Source: Gigantopelta aegis (lineage: Eukaryota > Mollusca > Gastropoda > Neomphalida > Peltospiridae). From it: a DNA stretch of 64,000 bases. The first letter of the stretch is position 1, and every line of letters begins with the position of its first letter. A program made the translations under genes and the position numbers. Below, in pieces: positions 53,423-64,000 of the stretch. The notes beneath the pieces are model-generated. The model saw nothing but the letters and a program-made list of their open reading frames with translations, was not told the origin of the DNA and made no database searches. The stretch lies in assembly GCF_016097555.1 (NCBI RefSeq), contig NC_054713.1, forward strand, positions 13,471,473 through 13,535,472. Direction: 5' to 3'.

Positions 53423-54639
53423 ACCGATTAGAAAATGTCCTATTTGTCACGACAAATCGTGAGCTAAAATCCAATCAAATCACATTAAAGTACAACCGTT
53501 TAGTTTTGTCACTTTTTTTTTTGTGGGGGGGGGGGGGGGGGGGGGGGTTCATTTGCTTCTAAACATGTTAAAATGTTCGGATTCCAAGGGTCCATAAACC
53601 CTATTATTGTCCAGATGTGGTCAATAATTGTTTTGTTACATAATGACATCACTAAATTGTCTACATTCATGTTTTCCTTATTTCAGTGGAAATGTGTAGG
53701 CACTTACATTTCCCGCAAAATATTTTTAAACTGACGAGCTTTGTTTAACGTCATGGAATCTTATGACGTAATGTCTTCCCACACACACGATTCGAGTCGC
53801 TACGACAAATCGCATCCGACAAGTCGGTGCGACAAATCGCATAATGACAATGTCGCTTTAACAATTTGATACTAGGCAACTGAATTGATTTGAATGTAGA
53901 TGGTTTCGAGCAATAATATACTTTGATATATTTAACCCGCAAATCACTGTAGGATGGACAATACAAAATAAAGTAAAATTCATCTTCAATCAGGTTACTT
54001 TTACAAAGACTGCAGATTCTCTGGTCACGTTGTTTGTAAAAACCAGTTTCTGTATAAAAGTAGATGTGCTGAACAGATGTGCTGACCATCTATATAGGTT
54101 CGAGTAAGAGCTAGAATTTCGCAAACTAAGTGAAAACCGTTCAAAATCATGCGCCAAATTAAATCATGAAAACTACGCAATATTGTAATATTTTGGACTT
54201 AATCCTACGGGACATTCACAATTCAATAGCACCACAAACGCCCCCCCCCCCCCCCCCCCCGCTCGCTACCGACCCTGGTCGGGTTGCTGGTGCTCTCTTG
54301 CACTTGCCAGAGTGGACGGTCCCTCCTCCAACTCGCCCCAACCCTTTCCCGTCCTAGAGGGACGAGCTGGCGTAAGTCGACACCTGCGCCTGTGACAGAC
54401 GTGCGCTACAATAGCTTGCTCTGAATGGACACGTTACACCCTATTACCTGACCTGACCTGACATGACCTGACCTGACCTGACCTGACATCTATATTTACA
54501 TAAAAAACGTCTAATTCTGTAAGATAAACTGCTTGACAAATAATACTGATACCTGGAGCTGTTTTGTATTCAGACACAATTTCATTTGCACCAGTGGACA
54601 ATTTGTTGTGGAGATCTGAGTTGATGGTGCGTGTATGTG
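53408..54639 (+). repeat. Third, partial copy of the duplicated segment
   Basis: Matches arm 1 from about 22435 to about 23648, in the same order and orientation: MITE remnant, LINE ORF2 end (minus, 53870-54089), retroposon with CCTGA tail (54110-54490) and the intron before ShKT-like exon 2. It stops at GTGCGTGTATGTG, about ten bases short of where the exon 2 acceptor would be, because an LTR element is inserted there. Confidence 0.85.
53870..54089 (-). mobile_element. LINE ORF2 C-terminal fragment, third copy
   Basis: FYKQRDQRICSLCKSNLIED, EFYFILYCPSYSDLRVKYIK and FKSIQLPSIKLL are open on the minus strand, close to the arm 2 version. Confidence 0.7.
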
Positions 54640-55107
54640 TGTAACCAAGTGTAGTTTTTGCTATTTAATATATTATTAATTAGATATTTAGGGCATTAAT
54701 TGTTTGTAGTTAGTCACTTACCTTATTAGTTTATATATTAATAGTGAGGGTAATGTTATCGGTTGGTTGGTTTAGATTGGATATTGGGTTGGTATGTTTT
54801 CGGTGGCACGTGTAATTAGTGACAGGTGACTGTTGACTGAATGCAGTGACGCTTAGGACAGTAGCACTGCATGCTGGGTATTTTCCCACCTGTTCCCGCC
54901 AAATTAACCGCACCCGATCTCATTCTTTGTTCTGCTTTGATCTGAACATCTTTCAATTTACGACTGCAAAGTCAAAGATAACTATTATATTTTCACATGA
55001 GTTTTAGTGCAAACTAGAACGAGATGTCTGGTTTTTCATATGATCATCATTAATAAATGAACCTGTGGAAACAAATCTTCTTGTTGTCTTGACTACCCGA
55101 GGTTACA
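54640..55107 (+). repeat. 5' LTR of the Gypsy fossil
   Basis: Starts TGTAACCAAGTG and ends CCGAGGTTACA, so the ends are an inverted TGTAACC/GGTTACA pair as expected. AATAAA lies near 55053. The LTR is 468 bp. Confidence 0.75.
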
Positions 55108-55109
55108 AA

Positions 55110-55127
55110 TGGCGCCCAACGTTTTGT
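55110..55127 (+). other. Primer binding site
   Basis: TGGCGCCCAACG follows the LTR by two bases. TGGCGCC is the start expected for a site that pairs with the 3' end of a tRNA. Confidence 0.65.
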
Positions 55128-55784
55128 GATCGAGAAAACCAGACATCAACCAGACCTACAGCCTTAGAGGTGTGATTCAGTCGGCCCACAACCAACTGTG
55201 ACGACAGTGGAGAACAACACGGGACATCCGAGCGGACGCGACGGACAAGTTCACCGAGGTACTCTGTGTTGGTGTTTTTCGTGGTGACTATCGGATAGCT
55301 AGCTACATTTTTGTTTTTGTGTGTCTATTGCAAGATTGACATTCGTTGATTCTTTTGGATAACTTTTCAAGACAGTTTCTGAAGTGACAACTGTGTATTG
55401 TACTTTTGTTACTGTGTTACTATAGTAACTACTGACTGCACGTGCCTGGATATGCGCGGTTGACTTTTTCGTTGGTGTAACGTGTGAGGTGTTTTCAGAA
55501 CAGCGGCATGTTACGTGTACACTGTACAAGTTCTAGATGTATGTATGTTTATTTTTATATACCTGATGTTTTTATCACTTTTATTGTCAGTGAATAGTGT
55601 TACAATAAGTTGATATTTTTATAAATACATGTGTTTTACAATAGGTTATTAATCGTGAATACTCGTACACTGTGAAATTTCCGAGAGTATTTTCGTTTTT
55701 CCGGAAATACCCGAGTATGTAATCGTAAGACGTGTTTGTTTCGCTTGTGCACACTGCACGTGCTTTCGTGTGCTCGACTTGGGG

Positions 55785-56375
55785 CAATCTAATTAAAATT
55801 AGCTCCACTATTACATGTGGATCTAACACCAGCCAGTTGGAGCTCATGTCCACTAATCAAAACCTTATTTGCAGAATCCTGCCAGTGATTTAAAAATAAT
55901 TTGAAAACATTCCGAATTATCCTGAGGGTATACGACATGTTTCGTGTGAATTACGAATGCCTTAAAACATGTTTTATTTTATAAAATAAATAAAATGTAA
56001 TGTAAAACTGAAGACTGATTTAGTTTTTTAGTTTTATAAATAAATAAATAATTTTTAATGTAAAATTGAAGACTGATAACCCACCCCGTACGTATTGGTA
56101 TGGTTCGCTGTACTGCGGCCACTAAAATAGTCTCGCCCGATATTTTTAGAATTTTTATGCTCCCAAATAACGTTATAAAAGGCGAAGTGTGATTGGTCAA
56201 TATTTAAATTATTATTTACAGACGAAATGTTACATGGACATTGGGGACTACACAGTGTTGTTAGTTTTAAATCACTGGCAGGATTCTGCAAGTAAGGTTT
56301 TGATTGGTGGACATGAGCTCCAACTGGCTGGTGTTAGATCCACATGTAATAGTGGAGCTAATTTTAATTAGATTG
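55785..56375. mobile_element. MULE-like MITE, copy B, nested in the Gypsy leader
   Basis: Ends CAATCTAATTAAAATTAG and the complement. GACTTGGGG on both sides (55776-55784 and 56376-56384) is a perfect 9-bp target duplication. Very similar to copy A. It inserted after the retrotransposon. Confidence 0.85.
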
Positions 56376-58323
56376 GACTTGGGGGTCCTTCATTTCGTTG
56401 TTTTTGTCAGCGAAATGAAGTTTTCTACTGGGATGTATGCGGCCATTGGAACTGATTGAACGCTGGAACGCTTCTCGTTTCGACAACCTGCACCACCAGG
56501 TTGGATTCTTTTTTAGCGAGATTCCTTGCCTCCACGTCATTTCTCCGTCTGACTGTCGACTTGGGTTTTTTCGTGACTCGTATGACGGCCATTCTGCAGA
56601 ACGCCACGGTTGTTCGCGTTTAGTCTCTACATGTCTGAGCCTGTCCAAGCAGCACTGGAAGATTGACCGCCCCACTCTAAGAAGAAATAGGAAGCGGGGT
56701 CGGCCCCTACTACTCTTTTTCTAGACTTTACCTTGCCTTATAGTGATACCATCTCGTATCCTCCGGAGTCGGGCCCGCCCGCACCACTATACCAACCCAT
56801 GACGACTGGACTATACCCTAGTCTGATACTCTCTCTCGTTCAGACTGATTCGGCTTCTCAAGATCTGTATTTCAGCACAGCACTACACCTTCAACGTCTA
56901 TCGACTGTCAATCTAGGGTTTTCTTGTCGGGATGCAACCCATCTCGTCCCTTTAAGCTGTGCACCCAAACGGCCTTAACGAGGCCACTCACGTGGAAATA
57001 TCGATCGGACTTTAAACTTTTAGATCTGCGTTCAAAATTTTATGTCTTAATTACTTTTAAAAAATATATATATTATTAAATAGTCCGATCCTCTCTGTGA
57101 ATCAAACTTGGAAGTTGTTAGTATTGGTGATTAGTGTATACACAGTTAAAATAATTTTTGATTTTTGATTTTTTTTTTGTCTGGACATTTCACTTTGATG
57201 GGAAAATGTTTTCGAAAAAGTGAATACTCATTGTATATTTAAAATTTTGTGCACTCAAACAGTATATATTGTTGAAAACAAGTTTAACTAAAAAAAAAGA
57301 AAAAAAAGAAAAAGAATATATATATATTTTTTTTTACTCTTTCTTTCTCTCTAGTTAGGCTCTATTGTTTCATACACACCCATATTAATCTATGCAGTTA
57401 ACTGATTAATTTTTTTTAGCACTTGACAAAGACTGATACATATTGGACAGATTCACACACGACAGTTGATTTTCAGGTGTATATTTAAAGTTGATTAGTT
57501 TGGGTTCATTGAGAAAGTTTATCGATATTTGTTATTAGGTACAGTTAGCTAATAATTAATTAGTATTTTTTAATTAATAATTATTATTGGGTTAAATTAA
57601 TTATTATATACCGTAATAGTTGCATGATTATTATAATTTTGTTATTTAGTCTTAATACATAAATTAATTTGGTTTATTTCAGGAATTGCAGATTTCTTTA
57701 TTTGAATTTACTTAGTATTTGATTATTTAACATTTGTGAATATTGATATTTAACTATTATATTTAGTATATTTACTTAATTCTTTTTTTTTTGATTCATG
57801 AAGTAATTAACTGAATTTGTTTTGCAGGGGTAACTTGAACAGAACTTTGTAATGAATAGTTGTTGTTGTTTCAGGGTATTCTTTGTTTACAAATGAATAT
57901 TGATTACTTGATAGTATTGTGGATTCTTGGTTATTTATTTAACTGTTTGCATATGTCAGTCACGGTTATGGTTTAAACTGAGTATAGTAGATATTGGACT
58001 TACACTTAAATTTTATTGTCTGTGGTTTTTGGTGAAGATTGTAATTTTTGTTAGCTGTGTTTGAGTTGACATAAAGTTGGTAGTTGTTTGACTCAGAGTG
58101 AAGTTGATGGTTCGTTGACTCCCAGAGAAGTTGATGGATGTTTGACTCTTGAGGTAATTTCTGTGGTCATATTTTATTCATGTAAAAGTTGGTTTTAGTT
58201 TAGTGATGTTGAGATAAATACATTTCATTTCTGATTGGTTTTTGAGGAGTGTCAGATATTTGTTGGTCAAACTTAGGGAATTTGGTTTAGTGAAATATTT
58301 AAGTTGTTTGGTTTATATTTTAC
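56376..58323 (+). other. Leader of the Gypsy fossil
   Basis: A GC-rich stretch (56440-56980), open on both strands without a recognisable domain, followed by about 1.3 kb of T-rich DNA. The length between LTR and gag (about 3.2 kb, 2.6 kb without the MITE) is long for the family. Confidence 0.4.
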
Positions 58324-59433
58324 ATGTCACATCAAATGTCAGAGGCTGACATGGTTGATGCTCTGGATGCCAGTGGGAGATACAACATAGAAACAAAGTT
58401 TAAACCAAGTCAGTATAGTACTCCAAGTAAAGATGAGTTAGACATGATGGAAAAAGGAACAAGGCCAAAGGAGTTATTTCAGAACAGCCAGTATCATCAA
58501 CCAGAACTGAAGCCATCTACTTATGTTCCTAGGATACCCCAGTTCTCTGGAGATGATCCTCCTCAGAAAGGAGATGTGAGTTTTATTGCATGGAGGTTCG
58601 AGATTCAGTGTTTGTTAGCTGATCCAGATATGACTCCTAGTGTTGGATTACAGGCAATACGAAGATCTTTGAAGGGTACTGCTAGGAAGATGCTGATACC
58701 TCTTGGGGAAAGAGCTGGAGTTGAAGACATATTGTCTAAATTTGATATTTTGTTTGGTGATGTGGTAACCAATGGGATGATCATGCAAGAATTTTTCAAT
58801 GCTTTTCAGAAGGATGAAAGTGTGACAGCATTTGGATGTCGGTTGGAATCCATGTTGCAGTTGGCAATAGATCATCACTTTTTAGACAGAAACTCAAAGA
58901 CATAAATTCTGGACATCATTGAAGTCAGACCAGTTGAAGTCCCAAACAAGACATAAGTATGACACCATTAAGGAGTATGATGAGTTACTGAGGGAGATAA
59001 GGCAAGTGGAAAAGGAACCGAGTCTCACTTTACCAAATGTTTCTGCAGTTCATTCAAAAACAGTTCATCAACAGGCTATGTCTTTAGATGATGTAGATAG
59101 AGTGGCTATGTTGGAAAAGAAGTGTGCTAACAGGATAGATGGTTTGGAAAAGAGGTTTGAAAGTAGGATAGATGGTTTGGAAAAGAAATTGTAGCATAGG
59201 ATAGATGAGAAGTTTAACATGATTTTAAAGAAGTTGGATGGAATGAATGTTCAGGAACAGAGGTCTAATTCTGGATTTAGAGGACGTGGTAGAGGCTATT
59301 CTTATCAGCCAAGTAGAGGACATTTTCCCCAGCAAGGTAGGATTCACCATGGAAACTTAAGTATGAATCAGAATAGCAGAAGCCGAGGTGGATACAATTC
59401 AACTGAACAGAGGAATCGTTACCCAAACGAATA
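58324..59433 (+). pseudogene. Gag region of the Gypsy fossil
   Basis: Begins MSHQMSEADMVDALDASG. It contains the capsid-like block ISFIAWRFEIQCLL-type (VSFIAWRFEIQCLLADP), LQAIRRSLKGTARKMLIPLG and MQEFFNAFQ, the retrotransposon Gag pattern seen in mollusc Gypsy elements. Further on there is a coiled stretch with ANRIDGLEKRFESRIDGLEK, and an Arg/Gly-rich end (GFRGRGRGYSYQPSRG). Broken; treated as a fossil. Confidence 0.7.
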
Positions 59434-62400
59434 GTGACTTCTGATGGTGGCCAACCAGAAGTCAAGCTTCATCATGTTGTTCAAGATGATGATGGCCAAA
59501 CTTTCTTGAAACGTTTGATTGGTGATTCCAATGAAAGTACTATCAGAGTTAATGGACATGAACTCAAAGCATTGATTGATAGTGGATCAATGGTTTCAAC
59601 TATCTCAGAGACAGAATACAATAACTTACATAATCCTTTTAAACCAGATTTATTTAGCTTACATACATTAGGATTGCAGGTATCTGTAGCGGATGGCTCC
59701 AAGTTGAAATACTTGGGATATATTGAGTGTTCTGTTGTAGTTCCTGTGTTGGTGGTATCTGATACAGAATTTGCGACAGATTGTCCTGTGATAGTTGGTA
59801 CAAATATTATTCGATTGTGTAAAGAGTTAACTTCAGGAGAGACGAATAGTTGTAACATCCCTTCAGAATGGAAAGTGGCTTTTGAAAGTATTGCATGTAA
59901 TGTTTATAAAGTCAAGTCTTTGAATAGGAAACCTTTACATGTAGCTCCTTACCAGACAGTAGTTGTTGACAGAATAGCCAGAGGAGTTGACAATGATGTT
60001 ACAGAAGTGGTTACAGAGAACTTGGATGAAGGTTCGGGTTTTACAGTTTGTCCAAGAGTTATTAAATTAAATCAACCCCATTCCAGCATCAGAATACCAG
60101 TGAACATTTGTAACATGTCTGCAAAGCCTTTAGTTATCAAGCCTAGATCAAGAGGTCAAGGTTGTTGATAGCTTAGCTGCAGAATGTAAATTACCTGAAA
60201 GGGAGAAGAAATCTACACTAGAAGAACTTGGTGTTCAGATTGACACAGATAACTTGAGTGACGATCAGTTGTTTCAAGTGAGACAGGTTCTTGGCAATTG
60301 GGAACATGTTTTCTCTACGAGTCTATTTGACACAGGAAACACAGATCTTGTCAAACATAAAATACAGCTGGATGATGAAAGACCATTCAAGCTGCCATAC
60401 AGGAAGATACCTCCTTGTATGTATGATGAAGTTCGAATACATGTCAAGGAAATGCTAGATGCAGGGATCATCAGGGAATCCAGTAGTCCATTCTCTTCTA
60501 ACATTGCGCTGGTTCGGAAAAAAGATGGATCTCTGAGGTTTTGTTTGGATTACAGAACATTGAATGCAAGAACACACAAGGATAGTTTTACACTTCCAAG
60601 ATTTGATGATGTAATTGATACACTCCATGGATCAAAATATTATTCAAAGTTAGATCTAAGATCAGGTTATTGGCAAGTGGAAGTAGATGAAAAGGATAAA
60701 GAAAAGACTGCATTTAATGTTGGGAAATTAGGATTCTATGAATGCAACAGGATGGGTTTTGGCTTAACCAATGCCCCAGCTACTTTTCAGAGGCTGATGG
60801 AAAAGTGCATGGGAGAGATGCATTTGAAAACATGCTTAATATTTATAGATAATATTTTGGTGTTTTCCAAGACTTTCGAGGAACATGTCAAGCGTCTTGA
60901 AGCAGTTTTAGCCAGACTTTATGAACATGACTTAAAATTAAACCATCAAAATGTGAATTGTTTAAGACATCAGTATCGTATCTTGGACATGTTGTTTCCA
61001 AAGCAGGACTTTCCACAGATCCTGATAAGACATCAGTTGTCAAGAACTGGAAGGTACCAGGAAATATCAAGGAACTTCGTCAGTTCTTAGGATTTGCTGG
61101 ATATTACAGGCGCTTTATTAAGGATTAAGCAGGAGGTAGCCTTTGATACAATCAAGGATAAATTGATGCAACCACCTATTTTAGCTTATGCAAATTACTC
61201 GTTACCATTCATTCTTCACACAGATTCCAATGGATCAGGACTTGGTGCTGTTTTGTACCAGAAGCAGCAAGGTGTGGAAAGAGTGATTGCCTATGCTAGT
61301 CGTGGACTTAGACCAAGTGAACGGAACTACCCAGCACACAAGTTGGAATTTTTATCTTTGAAGGTGGGCCATAACAGACAAGTTTCACGATTACTTGTAT
61401 GGTAGTACTTTCCATGTAGTAACGGACAACAACCCACTAACATATGTCTTGACCAAAGCAAAGTTGGATGCAACAAGTCATCGGTGGGTAGCCGCTCTAG
61501 CGAATTACAATTTCACCATATCCTACAGAGCAGGAAAACTGAATGCAGATGCGGATGGTCTAAGCAAACAGGTTTTTGCTGATGTAGTCAAAGCAGTTTG
61601 TCAGGCAGCTGTAGCAGCAGTTCCACTAGTTGAGTGTATCAAGCCAGACTACTTTTCATTCGGCCGGTGAGAATGTATGTCTTGGTGATACATTTAACTG
61701 TGTGGACTGGATTGCTGAGCAGAGTAAAGACCGAGCCATTGCCAGAGTCATGCAGTTGGTCCGCCATGGTTTCTTGCACAGGGGAGAAGGTATATGTAGA
61801 GATATGCCAGCAGTACAGAAATACCTTAGGCAGTGGAAACGTCTTGAATTGGTGGATGGTGTCTTATACAGGAATGTTGTTTTGGATTGACAGAAGGTGA
61901 AGCAGTTGGTATTACCAGAACTACATAGACAGTTAGCAATGAAAGGAATTCATGATGATGCTGGACATCAAGGAAAAGAGAAGACACTTTGGTTAGCCAA
62001 GCAGAGATTCTATGGGCCAGGACTTGAGAAGGACATAGACAGAAAGGTGCAGCACTGTGGTCGCTGTATTAGACGGAAGACTCCAATTCAACCAATAGCA
62101 GAATTAGTGCCTTTTGAGAGTACACGACCAATGCAGTTGGTATGTATGGATTTTTTAAGTCTGGAAAAATCAAAAGGTGGGTATGAGAATATTTTAGTGA
62201 TTACTGATCATTTTACTCGTTACGCCCAGGTGATACCATGCCGGAACCAGACAGCACATACCACAGCCAAAGCTTTGTATGAACATTTCATCTTGTTTTA
62301 CAGTTTTCCAGAACAGCTTCATAGTGACCAAGGTAGACATTTTGAGAGTAAGGTAATCAAGGAACTCTGTAAACTTGCTACTGTACAGAAGACCAGAACT

Positions 62401-63417
62401 ACACCCTACCATCCGATGGGAAACAGCTCAGCTGAGAGATTTAATCATACATTACTCAAGATGCTTGCCACATTGGATGAAGAAAAGAAGGTAGACTGGA
62501 AATCGTATGTTGCTTCGTTGGTGCAAGATACAGTTCTACAAAGAGCGATGCCACGGGATACTCACCACATTTTTTAATGTTTGGATGGAATCCTCGACTT
62601 TCTGTAGATGTTTTCCTGGGTACAGACCGACATATTGAAGGTGCTCAAGATCACAGCTCCTATGTACAGAAGTTGAAGGGTAGGATGGAGTATGCCTACA
62701 GAGCAACCGCAGACCAGGCAAACAAGTACTCAGACCGGAATAAGAAGAGGTATGACAGAAGAGTACAAGCGTCAAAGTTGGTGGTTGGTGACAGAGTATT
62801 AGTAAGAAAGGTTGGACTCAAGGGGAAACAGAAACTATCTGATAGATGGGAGCAGGAAACCTATTTGGTAACTCACATTTCAAATAGTGACATTCCAGTT
62901 TACAGGGTACAACGGGAAACCAGGAAAGGACCTTTCCGTACGCTTCACCGGAATATGCTATTACCCTTTAATGCCATTCCATTTGAGGAACTTAAGGAAG
63001 TTAACCGCAAGGTTAAGCCTAAGCAGCTGGTTAGGATTCAACCTAGAACATAATCTTTATCTAGTTCTTCATCTCTTTAATTCATCTAGTGATGACTCAC
63101 AGATGGGACTGAAATATGTCATTCCCCAGAGACGTAGACAGAGGTCATATCAACCACAGCTTATTGACAGGACTCCAGATATATCACTACACAGGGAAGA
63201 TACTATCAACAAAGAGTTGAATTCTGTGTATGACACCAGTGGTAGTGTTTCGCACCAGGACGAGTTGCCTGTTGGTGCAGAAGTATCTTTGGAAAGTCCG
63301 GAATTACAAAACAGAAGATCACAGCGGATTCGAAAACCACCTGACAGATATGGAGATTGGGTCTGTAGTCAACAGGTGCTTGATGAGGTTTTTGATGAGG
63401 TTTTTGTCTTATTTTAG
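59434..63417 (+). pseudogene. Pol region of the Gypsy fossil (PR-RT-RH-IN)
   Basis: Domains in order: retropepsin-like protease with ALIDSGSMVSTIS (DSG) near 59560; reverse transcriptase with LPYRKIPPCMYDEVRIHVKE, KKDGSLRFCLDYRTLNART, SKLDLRSGYWQVEVDEKDKE, GFGLTNAPATFQRLME and the active-site box at about 60840; RNase H with FILHTDSNGSGLGAVLYQK and YPAHKLEFL; integrase with the HQGKEKT...C..C zinc site, MDFLSLEKSKGGYENILVIT and LHSDQGRHFESKVIKELC, and a C-terminal tail with GDRVLVRKVGLKGKQKLSDR. Integrase after RNase H places it in Ty3/Gypsy. Broken; treated as a fossil. Confidence 0.8.
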
Positions 63418-64000
63418 TTGTTCCATGAAGAATGTTTTATGAGTTGTATATATATTTGCAATATTGTATTTAGAATTTTAATTAATGTATACATTTGTAT
63501 TTCAGACAACATGAAGATGAAATGTGAACTCAACTGTATGGTGTCGTAGCACATTGTATGTTGCAAAACATGCTAAAGTAATTATGGTTATGATTTCAGC
63601 ACTAGTCTGTACTTGTATATAACTTATGATATTGCATCGTTGTAATTCCTATACTTGTGCAAATACTAACAAAGTATTCTCCTTTTACATTTGTATTACA
63701 GGTACAGTGCTGTATAATATAACTATATGACTAGTTATAATTAGTCTTATTCAACTTACTGTACTAGCACACCAATTATGCTATACAACCTGAGTCATCT
63801 CCTCCACTGCAGAATTGTCTTCCCTTGCCGGATGTATATCCATATCCGCGCATGGGCAGACCATTGTTCTCAATTCTGCAGTCCTCCATTGTGGATGTTT
63901 GTTAACGAGCTCTGAAATTGTTTCGGTTTTTCGTTAATTGTCTCACGTGAAACGTTTCATTAAAGTGGGGTTTTTTTTGTTTATTTATTTTCCTTAGCCC
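63418..64000. other. 3' region of the Gypsy fossil, no LTR yet
   Basis: AT-rich, no ORF, and no TGTAACC start before the window ends, so the 3' LTR must lie further right or be lost. ATTCTGCAGTCCTCC and the complement of CTCCACTGCAGAATTG near 63800-63890 form a small inverted pair. Confidence 0.4.

Larger units (their letters stand above)
54640..64000 (+). mobile_element. Ty3/Gypsy LTR retrotransposon fossil, right end outside window
   Basis: In order: 5' LTR (54640-55107), primer binding site (55110), a long leader with a nested MITE, a gag region and a pol region with protease, reverse transcriptase, RNase H and integrase. The integrase-last order is that of Ty3/Gypsy. The coding part is broken, with roughly eight to ten interruptions. 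The 3' LTR was not found before 64000. It is inserted in the third copy of the duplicated segment. Confidence 0.8.

Overview
The window is eukaryotic and repeat-dense. It is most likely a marine mollusc, probably a gastropod: tRNA-headed SINEs with the tail GTTTAACGACACCACTAG are abundant, and there are LINE fragments with mollusc-like YADD and FIDFEK motifs, many foldback MITEs, Ty3/Gypsy remains, and host exons with GT-AG introns. It is not bacterial, and I see no operons, CRISPR arrays or rRNA. There is one assembly gap (200 N at 5438-5637).

Layout. 1-5437: SINE copies and plain intergenic DNA. 6.5-8.6 kb: three minus-strand exons of a SAM-like plus integrase-C-terminal-like protein. 8.6-14.6 kb: SINEs, a LINE 3' end, foldback elements, a 21-bp satellite. 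14.65-25.99 kb and 28.86-37.68 kb: the two arms of a large, old inverted duplication around a 2.9-kb spacer. 38-43 kb: an unknown ORF, several MITEs, and an isolated signal-peptide exon. 44.4-46.6 kb: a broken virus-like fossil with a packaging-type ATPase and a BIR (IAP-like) gene. 48-52.4 kb: two LINE fragments, a SINE and a MULE-like MITE. 53.4-54.64 kb: a third, partial copy of the duplicated segment. 54.64-64.0 kb: a broken Ty3/Gypsy element that runs off the right edge.

The main result is in the inverted duplication. Each arm carries exons of a small secreted cysteine-rich protein, arranged tail to tail: an EGF-like exon, two ShKT-like exons and a last exon, every internal exon being phase 1-1. 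By eye, neighbouring intron stretches differ by about 3-6% between the arms and the 84-base EGF-like exon by one base. The two ShKT-like exons differ by about 32% and 22%, almost every change alters the amino acid, and every cysteine codon is kept. That is the signature of diversifying selection on exposed loops of a disulphide scaffold, as known for venom peptides, immune effectors and gamete-recognition proteins.

The two arms also act as natural empty and filled sites for each other. This gives exact boundaries and target duplications for a solo LTR (arm 1), a piggyBac-like element holding a MULE-like MITE, an intact Tc1/DD34E transposon nested in a LINE tail, a small CTG-flanked MITE and a SINE (all arm 2). 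All of these therefore post-date the duplication.
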